The notes under the pieces are model-generated. The model did not search any database. It had not been told where the DNA came from and saw only the letters and a program-made list of their open reading frames with translations. Shown piece by piece: positions 1-6,695 of a DNA stretch of 9,166 nt (positions are counted from its first letter, which is position 1; each line of letters begins with the position of its first letter). The position numbers and the translations under genes were made by a program. The stretch lies in contig SMWS01000027.1 in NCBI GenBank assembly GCA_004356685.1, forward strand, positions 1-9,166, given 5' to 3'. This DNA is from Deltaproteobacteria bacterium. Its GTDB lineage: Bacteria > Desulfobacterota_D > UBA1144 > Nemesobacterales > N074bin48.

Positions 1-147
1 TAGGAGGACGCTGCCCAGCGAGCCGCCTCAAACAAAGAACGGAGGTCGGCCTGCGCTACCCGGCCGGTCTTCGAAGCCGTAGGGGCTCCACCGTTCCGCA
101 AGAAGGTCGTGAATCGGATAATCTGTCGATGCTTTCTTATCAGTCAT
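1..147 (-). pseudogene. Nitroreductase-family protein, N-terminal part, frameshifted and cut by window edge
   Basis: The minus strand starts with ATG at 147 behind a strong ribosome binding site (GGAGGG, 153-158). It reads MTDKKASTDYPIHDLLAERW, then SPYGFEDRP. The frame then leaves the family pattern and stops at 28-30. Dropping one base in the CCC run at 59-61 restores VAQADLRSLFEAARWAASS up to the edge, which is the classic N-terminus of FMN-dependent nitroreductases (HDLLxxRWSP, DRPV, LFEAARWAxSS). Such enzymes reduce nitro compounds or quinones with NAD(P)H in the cytoplasm. The break is either a real frameshift (pseudogene) or a one-base sequencing or assembly error; the good start signals and intact residues on both sides make a recent event or an error likely. 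The segment is clearly GC-richer than the flanking spacer, which suggests acquisition. The family call is firm; substrate and intactness are not known. Confidence 0.75.
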
Positions 148-243
148 AATTGCCCTCCATTAAATTAAGATTACTTATTGATCTCTCATGACGAACTACT
201 TTAGCAGTAGAAACCCTCTATGTAGAAATGTATCAATGTTTGA

Positions 244-256
244 TTATACAGTATAA
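244..256. promoter_or_regulatory. Perfect palindrome TTATACAGTATAA, possible operator
   Basis: A 6+1+6 perfect inverted repeat lies about 97 bases upstream of the nitroreductase start, in an AT-rich spacer. Its form suits a dimeric repressor site or an AT-rich promoter element. No regulator can be named from the sequence, and a chance palindrome is possible in such AT-rich DNA. Confidence 0.25.
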
Positions 257-273
257 AACTCTGAGGTGTCCAT

Positions 274-391
274 TTAGTACCATTTTGCATGGTTTTGCAC
301 TGTTTTAGATGGGTTTACAAAACTAATGAAAATATAATGATAATAATCGCTTACGTTTGATATTGGTTAGTACAGCTTTGTACTGTTTTGC
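274..391. repeat. Degenerate direct repeat and phased T-tracts in spacer
   Basis: A 25-base unit at 274-298 (starts TTAGTAC, ends GTTTTGC) recurs at 367-391 with 19 of 25 positions identical by hand alignment. Within and just after the first unit, T-tracts start at about 283, 293, 303 and 314, which is roughly one per helical turn and would favour intrinsic bending. The pattern, beginning near TGTCCATTTAG at 268, recalls the repeated motifs at insertion-sequence ends, but there is no transposase, target duplication or matching opposite end in view. I see no coding sequence in 160-407. Confidence 0.3.
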
Positions 392-407
392 CGTATGATC
401 GCATTCG

Positions 408-444
408 GGACGCAGAGGTCATAGTAGGACGCAGAGGTCATAGT
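408..444 (+). repeat. Tandem duplication, 18-bp unit with 19-base period
   Basis: GGACGCAGAGGTCATAGT occurs at 408-425 and again at 427-444 without a mismatch. The period of 19 is not a multiple of three. The second copy is in frame with the solute-binding-protein remnant downstream (it encodes DAEVIV), and the first copy is in another frame that soon stops. The duplication therefore looks like a slippage event inside a former coding sequence. Confidence 0.8.
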
Positions 445-661
445 TATTGATGAGTCCATAATGCTATGGTTCACTCATCACCTAGCGAATAAAAGCGGCG
501 GTATTCAAGATCTTGTCTATCACAACATTTTTGGTGATAAAACTCAGTTTCGTGTCAGTTTTAAAGATCAGCAAGTACGAGATGATTTTAATGAAGGCTT
601 GAAATATATTCATGAGAAAGGAATTTATCAGCAAATTATCGATAAATACCTGAAAGACTAA
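428..661 (+). pseudogene. C-terminal remnant of a family-3 solute-binding protein
   Basis: From 428 the frame is open to a TAA at 659-661 and encodes DAEVIVIDESIMLWF and then about 62 more residues, ending in DDFNEGLKYIHEKGIYQQII and DKYLKD. This is the typical end of periplasmic SBP_bac_3 proteins: a 'DAVIVDE'-like strand, then 'F.D..lr..FN.GL..l...G.Y..I..KYL'. These proteins capture amino acids or similar small solutes for ABC transporters. Complete proteins are about 250 residues; only about 77 remain. An in-frame TAG at 425-427 lies just upstream. The ATG at 461 has no Shine-Dalgarno sequence and sits in the middle of the conserved domain, so a 66-residue protein from it is unlikely to be a real product. 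The 5' part is missing and a tandem duplication marks the break. A hairpin with a T-run follows the stop, as expected of a once normal gene end. Confidence 0.6.
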
Positions 662-669
662 AATGTGTG

Positions 670-702
670 CAGACCCTTTAGAACATCTCGTGGTCTGTTT
701 TT
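670..702 (+). terminator. Probable intrinsic terminator of the solute-binding-protein remnant
   Basis: CAGACC (670-675) pairs perfectly with GGTCTG (692-697) and is followed by TTTTT (698-702). The loop is long (16 bases), so the hairpin is only moderately strong, but stem plus T-run right after a stop codon fits an intrinsic terminator. Confidence 0.5.
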
Positions 703-837
703 GGCAGGAGCAACTTTAGAATTTCTTTCAGTGATCTTTTGAAGTTAAAGCCTTATAATTAGACCTGTTGACCATATTTTGTATCATAATTAAATCATTA
801 ATATAATAACCTAAGCTCGACCCACTTTACTACTTTC

Positions 838-864
838 AAGATGGCTCTTAGAGTGTGCCATCTT
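838..864. terminator. Perfect 8-bp hairpin downstream of pyruvate kinase
   Basis: AAGATGGC (838-845) and GCCATCTT (857-864) form a perfect stem with an 11-base loop, about 18 bases past the pyruvate kinase stop on the minus strand. Neither side has a clean T-run, so it may be a weak terminator or an mRNA 3'-end stabiliser. Confidence 0.45.
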
Positions 865-882
865 ATATTAACAGAAACAACC

Positions 883-2292
883 CTAATTTATTGCCCTTAT
901 CTGTATAGCGTCAATCCCAGACCCGGCAATTATGTCTGATATTACGACTACCCGGTCTCCTGATTGGAATCCTTCTCGCATTTTTAAAATTACAAAAGCA
1001 TTTTGAATTGTTTTTTCCGGTTCTTTGCTAAATTTTATGCGATGGGCGACTACACTACGGTTTAAAAATAGCTGTCTCCGGGTTCTGTTATCATTAGTGA
1101 ATGCATATATGTAAGATTTAAAAGGTCTGCAGTTGGTTAAAAATTGTGCCATTATCCCGCGCCGGGTTATTACCACTATACCTTTTGCATTAATAGCTTC
1201 GGCATGTCCTACAGCAGTAGCAGCTATATGCTGTTTGTCATTATTTTTTATTAAATTCCTGCTAAAATTAAGTCCAGGCAGTTTTTCCGATGCCCTTGCA
1301 ATTTTATCGAGATGTTCAATACAGCGTATTGGATATTTACCAACTGTGGTTTCACCCGAAAGCATTACTGCATCAACTTCTTCGTATATTGCATTTGCAA
1401 CATCTGTCACTTCAGCCCTGGTCGGAATGGGATTTTCAATCATAGATTCAAGAAGGTGTGTAGCCACAATCACTCGTTTGCCTTTTTCATGACACTTGCG
1501 AACAATGGTGCGCTGTACGTTAGGTAGTTCCTCAATATTCATTTCAACCCCTAAATCTCCCCTGGCAACCATAATTGCATCTGATACATCTATAATTTCT
1601 TCAATGTTGTCCACTCCCTGGCGGTCTTCGATCTTGGATATGACCTTTATTTTATTTACCTTGCTTCCCAGCAACTCTTTTAATTGAAGCACATCGCTTG
1701 CTTCTCTAACAAACGATAATGCAATAAAATCAACCTCCTGCTCTATACCAAATAGTATGTCATTTTTATCTTTTTCAGTGATAGAGGGAAGGTTTACGCG
1801 AATTCCGGGCAGATTTACGTGCCGCTTGCTCTTTAACATCCCTCCATGAATAACCTTGCACTGCAAAGTACCCTTGTCTTTCCTTAAGACTTGCAGGTTT
1901 ATAAGCCCGTTATCCACCGTTATCATATCGCCTTCATTTACAGTGTTAATCAGATCTTCGTAATTTATATGAAATGAAGATTGCTCTACATTTTCCGGGC
2001 GAACCGATATTGATATCTCATCCCCATCTTCTAACTGCAAGTCATTTTGCAAATTCCCCGTTCGTATTTCGGGGCCCTGCGTATCAAGAAGTACCGGTAT
2101 CGAATCCTTAATTTTTTGATTTAAATTCTTTATAGATCTGATGACTTTTTTATGAGTATCCTGAGTCCCGTGCGACATATTCAGGCGCACAACATTCATC
2201 CCGGCATGATACATTTTTTCTAACATTTCATAACTGCTGGTTGCAGGGCCTATGGTACATATAATTTTAGTTTTTCTTAAGGGATGGTTCAT
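883..2292 (-). CDS. pyk: Pyruvate kinase
   Basis: This 469-residue cytoplasmic enzyme transfers phosphate from phosphoenolpyruvate to ADP, the last step of glycolysis; the length is normal for bacteria. The N-terminus has TKIICTIGPATSS and the substrate-loop residues of VVRLNMSHG (R36, N38, S40). The B-domain entry is DTQGPEIRTG (70-79). The catalytic lysine is K220 in KVISKIEDRQG, with metal ligands E222 and D246 (MVARGDLGVE). VIVATHLLESM (275-284) and TRAEVTDVANAIYEEVDAVM LSGET (291-314) complete the barrel. A normal C-terminal alpha/beta domain follows. Glu75 in GPEIR is the residue associated with K+-dependent enzymes, while Gln72 is more usual in the K+-independent group. The start is the first ATG (2290-2292); it fits the family N-terminus but has no Shine-Dalgarno sequence. 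The gene stands alone, divergent from the catalase remnant. Identification is very secure. Confidence 0.97.
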   Translation of the reverse strand: MNHPLRKTKIICTIGPATSSYEMLEKMYHAGMNVVRLNMSHGTQDTHKKVIRSIKNLNQKIKDSIPVLLDTQGPEIRTGNLQNDLQLEDGDEISISVRPENVEQSSFHINYEDLINTVNEGDMITVDNGLINLQVLRKDKGTLQCKVIHGGMLKSKRHVNLPGIRVNLPSITEKDKNDILFGIEQEVDFIALSFVREASDVLQLKELLGSKVNKIKVISKIEDRQGVDNIEEIIDVSDAIMVARGDLGVEMNIEELPNVQRTIVRKCHEKGKRVIVATHLLESMIENPIPTRAEVTDVANAIYEEVDAVMLSGETTVGKYPIRCIEHLDKIARASEKLPGLNFSRNLIKNNDKQHIAATAVGHAEAINAKGIVVITRRGIMAQFLTNCRPFKSYIYAFTNDNRTRRQLFLNRSVVAHRIKFSKEPEKTIQNAFVILKMREGFQSGDRVVVISDIIAGSGIDAIQIRAIN

Positions 2293-2346
2293 AAAAATAA
2301 TTTAAATTAATTTATTACATGTATTTGATAACTATATCATAGAGTT

Positions 2347-2370
2347 TAATATTATTTAAAATTAATATTA
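2347..2370. promoter_or_regulatory. Paired TAATATTA palindromes before the catalase remnant
   Basis: TAATATTA at 2347-2354 and 2363-2370 are each self-complementary and flank TTTAAAAT, directly before the ribosome binding site of the dead catalase. The layout is compatible with an operator of a peroxide regulator, but pure A/T sequence makes chance a real alternative. Confidence 0.2.
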
Positions 2371-2384
2371 GAGGAGAAAATACA

Positions 2385-2620
2385 ATGGGCAAGAAAAAGA
2401 CATTAACCACTGCTCATGGAAACCCAATTGCTGATAACCAGAACTCACTGACTGTTGGTCCCCGCGGCCCCTTTTGATGCAGGATTATCAATTACTTGAA
2501 AAAATGGCAACATTTAACAGAGAAAGGGTGGTACATGCAAAAGGTTCCGGAGCCTTCGGATGCTCTGGTAGCTTTTTAAATGAACCATATTTCTGTAAAT
2601 TGATCGAATATTGGAGTTGA
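2385..2620 (+). pseudogene. Monofunctional haem catalase, N-terminal remnant, frameshifted
   Basis: ATG at 2385 has a good ribosome binding site (GAGGAG, 2371-2376). It reads MGKKKTLTTAHGNPIADNQN then SLTVGPRGPF and hits TGA at 2475-2477. In the next frame the pattern continues as LMQDYQLLEKMATFNRER, VVHAKGSGAFG. This is the start of haem catalases of the KatA type (DNQNSLTAGPRGP-LLLQDY-LLEKLAHFDRERIPERVVHAKGSGAFG). Three lesions are visible. One base is missing in the CCCC/TTTT run near 2468-2475. The residues IPER before VVHAKG are absent, a 12-base in-frame loss. After GAFG (2560) the family pattern stops and the frame ends at 2618-2620. The distal catalytic histidine (VVHAKG) survives, but the haem pocket, the proximal tyrosine and over 400 residues are gone, so no catalase can be made. 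It sits directly upstream of katG, which probably took over its role. Confidence 0.85.
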
Positions 2621-2645
2621 CTAGAGTCATAAGCTGAGCTAACTT
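2617..2645 (+). promoter_or_regulatory. Candidate promoter for katG
   Basis: TTGACT (2617-2622) is followed after 17 bases by TAACTT (2640-2645), a sigma-70-like arrangement about 53 bases upstream of the katG ATG. A second possible -10 (TATTAT, near 2656) lies further down. The call rests on spacing and partial consensus only. Confidence 0.3.
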
Positions 2646-2698
2646 TTAAAAAGGATTATTATAAATTTGTTCTTTTAACCAATCAAAATCTAATAAAA

Positions 2699-4915
2699 AT
2701 GGAAAATAACAATACTAACGTTGAAAGCAAGTGCCCGTTTACGGGTGGAGTGCCAAAGCAAAGCGCTGGCGGTGGCACTTCAAACCGAGACTGGTGGCCA
2801 AATCAGTTGAAGCTGAACATCCTCCGCCAATACTCTTCTTTGTCCAATCCGATGGGCGAGACGTTCAACTACGCGGAGGAGTTCAAGACCCTCGATCTAG
2901 ATGCAGTGAAAAAAGACATCTTCGATCTGATGACCACGTCCCAAGACTGGTGGCCAGCCGACTACGGTCACTATGGGCCGCTCTTCATTCGAATGGCGTG
3001 GCACAGCGCTGGTACTTACCGCATAGCCGACGGCCGTGGTGGCGGAGGCTCCGGCACCCAGCGCTTTACGCCACTCAACAGTTGGCCTGACAATGCGAAC
3101 CTAGATAAGGCACGCTTGCTGCTCTGGCCGGTCAAACAGAAATACGGCAAGAAAATTTCCTGGGCCGACCTGATAATACTCGCCGGCAACTGCGCGCTGG
3201 AGTCAATGGGCTTCAAGACATTAGGTTTCGCTGGCGGACGTGAGGATGTTTGGGAGCCTGAGGAAGACATCTATTGGGGTTCTGAAGCGCAGTGGCTTGG
3301 AGACAAGCGTTACACCGGTGACCGGGAACTCGAAAATCCCCTCGGCGCCGTTCAGATGGGCCTTATCTACGTGAATCCGGAAGGTCCAAACGGAAATCCT
3401 GATCCGCTCGCGGCAGCCCATGACATTCGCGAGACCTTCGGCCGCATGGCTATGAATGACGAAGAGACTGTAGCTCTTATTGCTGGCGGACACGCATTCG
3501 GCAAAACCCATGGAGCCGCCGATCCAACCCAGTATGTTGGTCCAGAACCCGCAGGTGCGAGTATTGAGGAGCAAGGACTCGGCTGGAAAAACACGTTGGG
3601 TAGCGGCGGCAATGCAGGCAACACTATTACCAGCGGCCTCGAGGGCACATGGTCCACGACGCCCACAAAGTGGAGCAACAACTTCTTAGAGAACCTGTTC
3701 GGTTACCAATGGGAGCTAACAAAGAGCCCAGCCGGTGCGCATCAGTGGAAACCGAAGGACGGAGCAGGCGCCGGTACAGTGCCGGATGCACACGACCCGT
3801 CAAAGAGTCACGCACCATTCATGCTTACGACAGACCTCTCCTTGCGGATGGACCCTATCTATGAGCCAATTTCAAGACGCTTTTACGAGAACCCAGATCA
3901 GTTAGAAGACGCATTCGCCCGGGCGTGGTTCAAGCTTACGCACCGCGATATGGGTCCACGCACGCGCTATCTCGGACCGGAGGTGCCAGCGGAAGAGCTG
4001 ATCTGGCAAGACCCTATCCCAACCGTTACACATGAACTAATTGACGATCAGGACATCACTGCACTGAAGGGCAAGATCCTTGCCTCAGGACTGTCTGTGT
4101 CTGGGCTGGTATCCACAGCGTGGGCGTCAGCATCAACGTTCCGTGGCTCCGATAAACGCGGTGGCGCGAATGGTGCACGTATTCGCCTTGCGCCGCAGAA
4201 GGATTGGAAAGTCAACAATCCGGCCCAATTAGCGACAGTGCTGGAGACGCTTGATGGCATCCAAAAAGAGTTCAACAACACCCAGACCGGGGGTAAGATG
4301 GTTTCACTCGCTGACTTGATTGTTCTGGGCGGATGCGCAGGCATCGAGCAGGCGGCGAACAATGCCGGTCACGATGTGACGGTGCCCTTTACACCGGGAC
4401 GTGCCGATGCGTCGCAAGAGCAAACCGATGTGGAATCCTTTGCCGTCCTCGAGCCGGCTGCAGACGGATTCCGCAACTACTTGAAGACCCAATACACCGT
4501 ATCGGCAGAGGAAATGTTGGTTGACAGGGCGCAGCTGTTGACGCTAACCGCTCCTGAGATGACTGTTCTCGTTGGCGGCATGCGTGTACTTAACACGAAC
4601 TTCGATCAGTCCCAGCATGGCGTCTTCACTAAACGTCCAGAGGTGCTGACCAATGACTTCTTCGTCAACCTGCTCGATTTGGGTACGACGTGGAAGGCGA
4701 CTTCGGAGGCCGAAGAATTGTTTGAAGGTCGTGATCGTACGACAGGCGAACTCAAGTGGACCGGTACCCGTATCGATCTCATCTTCGGTTCTAACTCAGA
4801 ACTCCGGGCTCTCGCTGAAGTCTACGGATGTGAGGACTCTCAAGAACGGTTTACGCAGGGCTTTGTGGCGGCGTGGACTAAGGTGATGAATCTTGACCGC
4901 TTCGACCTGGCCTGA
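2699..4915 (+). CDS. katG: Catalase-peroxidase KatG
   Basis: This 738-residue haem enzyme removes hydrogen peroxide by catalase and peroxidase reactions; the length is standard. The N-terminal catalytic domain has the distal triad R98, W101, H102 in IRMAWHSAGTYR. It also has Y224 (LIYVNPEGPNG) and M250 (RMAMND), the partners of the Trp-Tyr-Met crosslink needed for catalase activity, and the proximal histidine H265 (AGGHAFGKTHG). The second, haem-free half follows (from about residue 420), ending near MNLDRFDLA. All key residues are present, so it should be active. No signal peptide is seen; it is cytoplasmic. The start is ATG 2699, without a good Shine-Dalgarno sequence. The gene is far GC-richer than its neighbours from about codon 11 to the hairpin after the stop, pointing to horizontal transfer. 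It lies right behind a dead catalase gene. Confidence 0.97.
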   Translation: MENNNTNVESKCPFTGGVPKQSAGGGTSNRDWWPNQLKLNILRQYSSLSNPMGETFNYAEEFKTLDLDAVKKDIFDLMTTSQDWWPADYGHYGPLFIRMAWHSAGTYRIADGRGGGGSGTQRFTPLNSWPDNANLDKARLLLWPVKQKYGKKISWADLIILAGNCALESMGFKTLGFAGGREDVWEPEEDIYWGSEAQWLGDKRYTGDRELENPLGAVQMGLIYVNPEGPNGNPDPLAAAHDIRETFGRMAMNDEETVALIAGGHAFGKTHGAADPTQYVGPEPAGASIEEQGLGWKNTLGSGGNAGNTITSGLEGTWSTTPTKWSNNFLENLFGYQWELTKSPAGAHQWKPKDGAGAGTVPDAHDPSKSHAPFMLTTDLSLRMDPIYEPISRRFYENPDQLEDAFARAWFKLTHRDMGPRTRYLGPEVPAEELIWQDPIPTVTHELIDDQDITALKGKILASGLSVSGLVSTAWASASTFRGSDKRGGANGARIRLAPQKDWKVNNPAQLATVLETLDGIQKEFNNTQTGGKMVSLADLIVLGGCAGIEQAANNAGHDVTVPFTPGRADASQEQTDVESFAVLEPAADGFRNYLKTQYTVSAEEMLVDRAQLLTLTAPEMTVLVGGMRVLNTNFDQSQHGVFTKRPEVLTNDFFVNLLDLGTTWKATSEAEELFEGRDRTTGELKWTGTRIDLIFGSNSELRALAEVYGCEDSQERFTQGFVAAWTKVMNLDRFDLA

Positions 4916-4925
4916 TTTCAGTGGT

Positions 4926-4953
4926 GTTTGTCTGGCCGAAAGGCCAAGCAAAC
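4926..4953 (+). terminator. Strong GNRA-loop hairpin after katG
   Basis: GTTTGTCTGGCC (4926-4937) pairs with GGCCAAGCAAAC (4942-4953) around a GAAA loop, with one mismatch and one G-T pair. It begins 10 bases after the katG stop. There is no T-run, so it may act as a 3'-end stabiliser or a terminator of the donor genome. GC content falls right after it, so it probably came in together with katG. Confidence 0.55.
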
Positions 4954-4958
4954 TAAGT

Positions 4959-5006
4959 CTTGATAAACTCATTGAAGCAACTACTGAAGGAAATTATAAA
5001 ATTTAA
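4959..5006 (+). pseudogene. Possible tail of a lost native gene
   Basis: Immediately after the GC-rich katG block an AT-rich open stretch reads LDKLIEATTEGNYKI and stops at TAA (5004-5006), followed by a terminator-like hairpin. It looks like the end of a coding sequence whose body was removed when katG arrived. At 15 residues no family can be named, and chance is possible. Confidence 0.2.
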
Positions 5007-5008
5007 TT

Positions 5009-5035
5009 AAGGTGTATGTAAATTACATACCCCTT
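5009..5035. terminator. Bidirectional terminator between katG and the lipoprotein gene
   Basis: AAGGTGTATGTAA (5009-5021) and TTACATACCCCTT (5023-5035) form a 13-bp stem with one mismatch. A/T-rich flanks lie on both sides (AAATTT to the right; on the minus strand AATTAAATTTT). It lies between convergent genes, 14 bases after the stop of the minus-strand lipoprotein gene. Confidence 0.6.
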
Positions 5036-5048
5036 AAATTTCTCAGGT

Positions 5049-6695
5049 TTATTTAGATACTTCTTTTTGCAAAGAAGCTAAATATGATTTAGCGTTTTCA
5101 ATTTTATCTAATCCGATTTCCGCTTCTTTTGTAAGCTCCACAAATTTAGAATAATACCACTGGGCTTTCCCAACATCTCCTGCAAGCTCCGCCGCGCGTG
5201 CTGCACCATAGAGGCTGTTAAATCTGTTTGGGCTGCGTATAAGTGCTTTTTCATACTGTTTAAGTGCATCAGCATAACTTTTAGACTCAAAAAGCATATC
5301 ACCATATAACTCGCGAGCTGGCAGTATTTCACCAGGAGTAATCGGATGCTTATCAGTGGTAGATTCAAGATCGGCAGCTTTTTTCATTACATTTAGACCC
5401 TGTGTCTGAAGACCTTGATTATATGTAAGCCATGCTACAGCGCAAAGCAGTTGTATCTCAATCTGCTTAGCCCAGTATGCTGAGCTCTTGGCCTCTTTAT
5501 TTTTTAGTTCATCCAGAATTGCAATTTCTTGTTTTGCAATTTCATCTTTACCAGAATTAGCAGCCCCCATAGCCCTTGCAAAATGAGTGATGGCAAACAT
5601 TGCGGGGTGGCTTCTAAGTGGATAATTGCCAGGCTCTATAGCTTTTACCCGAGATGCTTTTTCCCAGTTATGACGCTCTAGCGCTATACGAGCTGATACC
5701 GACGCAAGTGTATATGAACTTACAACGTGTTTTTGAATTGACCCCTGCAGTGATACTATTTCGTTTAGTACATCTTGGGCTTTTAAATCCTGCCCTTTTT
5801 GAAGGTAAGAGTAAGCAAGATAATCGAGTGCATGTAGATAATGAAGGGATATCGCGCCACTTGCCGGATGCTTAAGGGCCGCAGCTGCAGACCTTTTGTT
5901 CATTTCTATTGAATCATCCCAAAGCCCAAGTCTGGTAAAAATGTGAGTAGGCATATGAAGTGCATGGGGAATGTCTGGAGCTATATTTCCATAATTATAG
6001 GCTACTTTTAATGCTTTTTCAGCAAGCGGAGGATAGTCAAATGCATGAATAGTATAATGATGGGCTCCCGGATGATTTGGAACTTCATAGAGTACTCTTT
6101 CTAAGAGCTGCCCTGTACGCAACTGTATCTCATAAGACTTATCCTGAGGATCAGCACCGGCAAGATAAGAAAGGGCATAAAAGCTTCTTGCCTCCAGATC
6201 ATCTGGATACTTCATATATACGGCTTCCCATCCTTTCTCAAAACTCTTTAGGTTTGCTTTTTCATCCGTAGTCCATCCGGGGGTGTAATATTGCAGCGCA
6301 GCTGCAATATAATCATTTTCTCGCTCTGTTTTATTTGCAGAAAGTAGCGCTTTATCCAACAAACTTTTTCCTGTGTTAAAAGTCTGCTGCGTTGGTTTAT
6401 CTGACCATAAAGGGTGAATACCTGTCATTGCCTGACCCCAGTAACCGATGGCACACTGTGGATCGAGTGTAGTGGCAGTCTGAAATTCTTTATTTGAGCC
6501 TCCATATGTCATATGATGAAGCAGTGCTACCCCGCGGATTATATGCTTATTTGCTTCTTCGCTGCACGAAGCAGGAAAGTTTACAGTACCCAGTTTTGGC
6601 TCTTCACTTCTTGGCTCTTCCTTTGGAGCTTCGACCTGTTTGCTCCCACAGGATGCTAAAACAATAAAAAGTCCACACAACAATATTCTAAACAT
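5049..6695 (-). CDS. TPR-type lipoprotein of unknown function
   Basis: This 548-residue protein starts MFRILLCGLFIVLASCGSKQ, a lipoprotein signal with lipobox LASC (Cys16). The residues after the Cys (Gly-Ser) suggest the outer membrane. A Pro/Glu-rich linker (about 20-35) leads into helical repeats. Near 79-95 is DPQCAIGYWGQAMTG. Residues 210-253 carry GAHHYTIHAFDYPPLAEKAL and APDIPHALHMPTHIF, a conserved pair of His-rich motifs found in a widespread family of uncharacterised TPR-like proteins. A clear TPR segment near 460-515 contains ADALKQYEKALIRSPNRFNS and AARAAELAGD. TPRs bind proteins; the histidines (H212, H213, H217, H244, H247, H251) could bind metal, which is inference. The start has a good ribosome binding site (GAGAGGT, 6701-6707). 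The gene is transcribed alone, divergent from the 6815 gene. The family is recognised but its biochemical role is not known to me. Confidence 0.85.
   Translation of the reverse strand: MFRILLCGLFIVLASCGSKQVEAPKEEPRSEEPKLGTVNFPASCSEEANKHIIRGVALLHHMTYGGSNKEFQTATTLDPQCAIGYWGQAMTGIHPLWSDKPTQQTFNTGKSLLDKALLSANKTERENDYIAAALQYYTPGWTTDEKANLKSFEKGWEAVYMKYPDDLEARSFYALSYLAGADPQDKSYEIQLRTGQLLERVLYEVPNHPGAHHYTIHAFDYPPLAEKALKVAYNYGNIAPDIPHALHMPTHIFTRLGLWDDSIEMNKRSAAAALKHPASGAISLHYLHALDYLAYSYLQKGQDLKAQDVLNEIVSLQGSIQKHVVSSYTLASVSARIALERHNWEKASRVKAIEPGNYPLRSHPAMFAITHFARAMGAANSGKDEIAKQEIAILDELKNKEAKSSAYWAKQIEIQLLCAVAWLTYNQGLQTQGLNVMKKAADLESTTDKHPITPGEILPARELYGDMLFESKSYADALKQYEKALIRSPNRFNSLYGAARAAELAGDVGKAQWYYSKFVELTKEAEIGLDKIENAKSYLASLQKEVSK

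Noticed and set aside
408..444. CRISPR-like repeat
   Set aside because: Only two copies, one base apart, no spacers and no cas genes.
408..445. Part of a tRNA or an attachment site (GACGCAGAGGTC looks like a variable loop and T-stem)
   Set aside because: There is no T-loop TTCGA, no acceptor or anticodon stem, and the second copy is explained as coding for DAEVIV in the SBP remnant.
461..661. A free-standing 66-residue gene starting at ATG 461
   Set aside because: The SBP pattern extends upstream of this ATG to 428, no Shine-Dalgarno sequence precedes it, and the product would be a domain fragment; better read as a remnant.
1133..1687. Open frames on the plus strand (1133-1492, 1312-1527, 1496-1687)
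   Set aside because: They lie antisense within pyruvate kinase, overlap each other, and have no family pattern or ribosome site.
2731..4886. Many open frames on both strands inside katG
   Set aside because: They are by-products of GC-rich codon use in katG, with low-complexity Arg/Pro/Ser-rich products and no start signals.
5108..6271. Open frames overlapping the TPR lipoprotein gene (5108-5368 minus; 5654-5875 and 6077-6271 plus)
   Set aside because: They are shadows of a gene with clear start, signal and family motifs.
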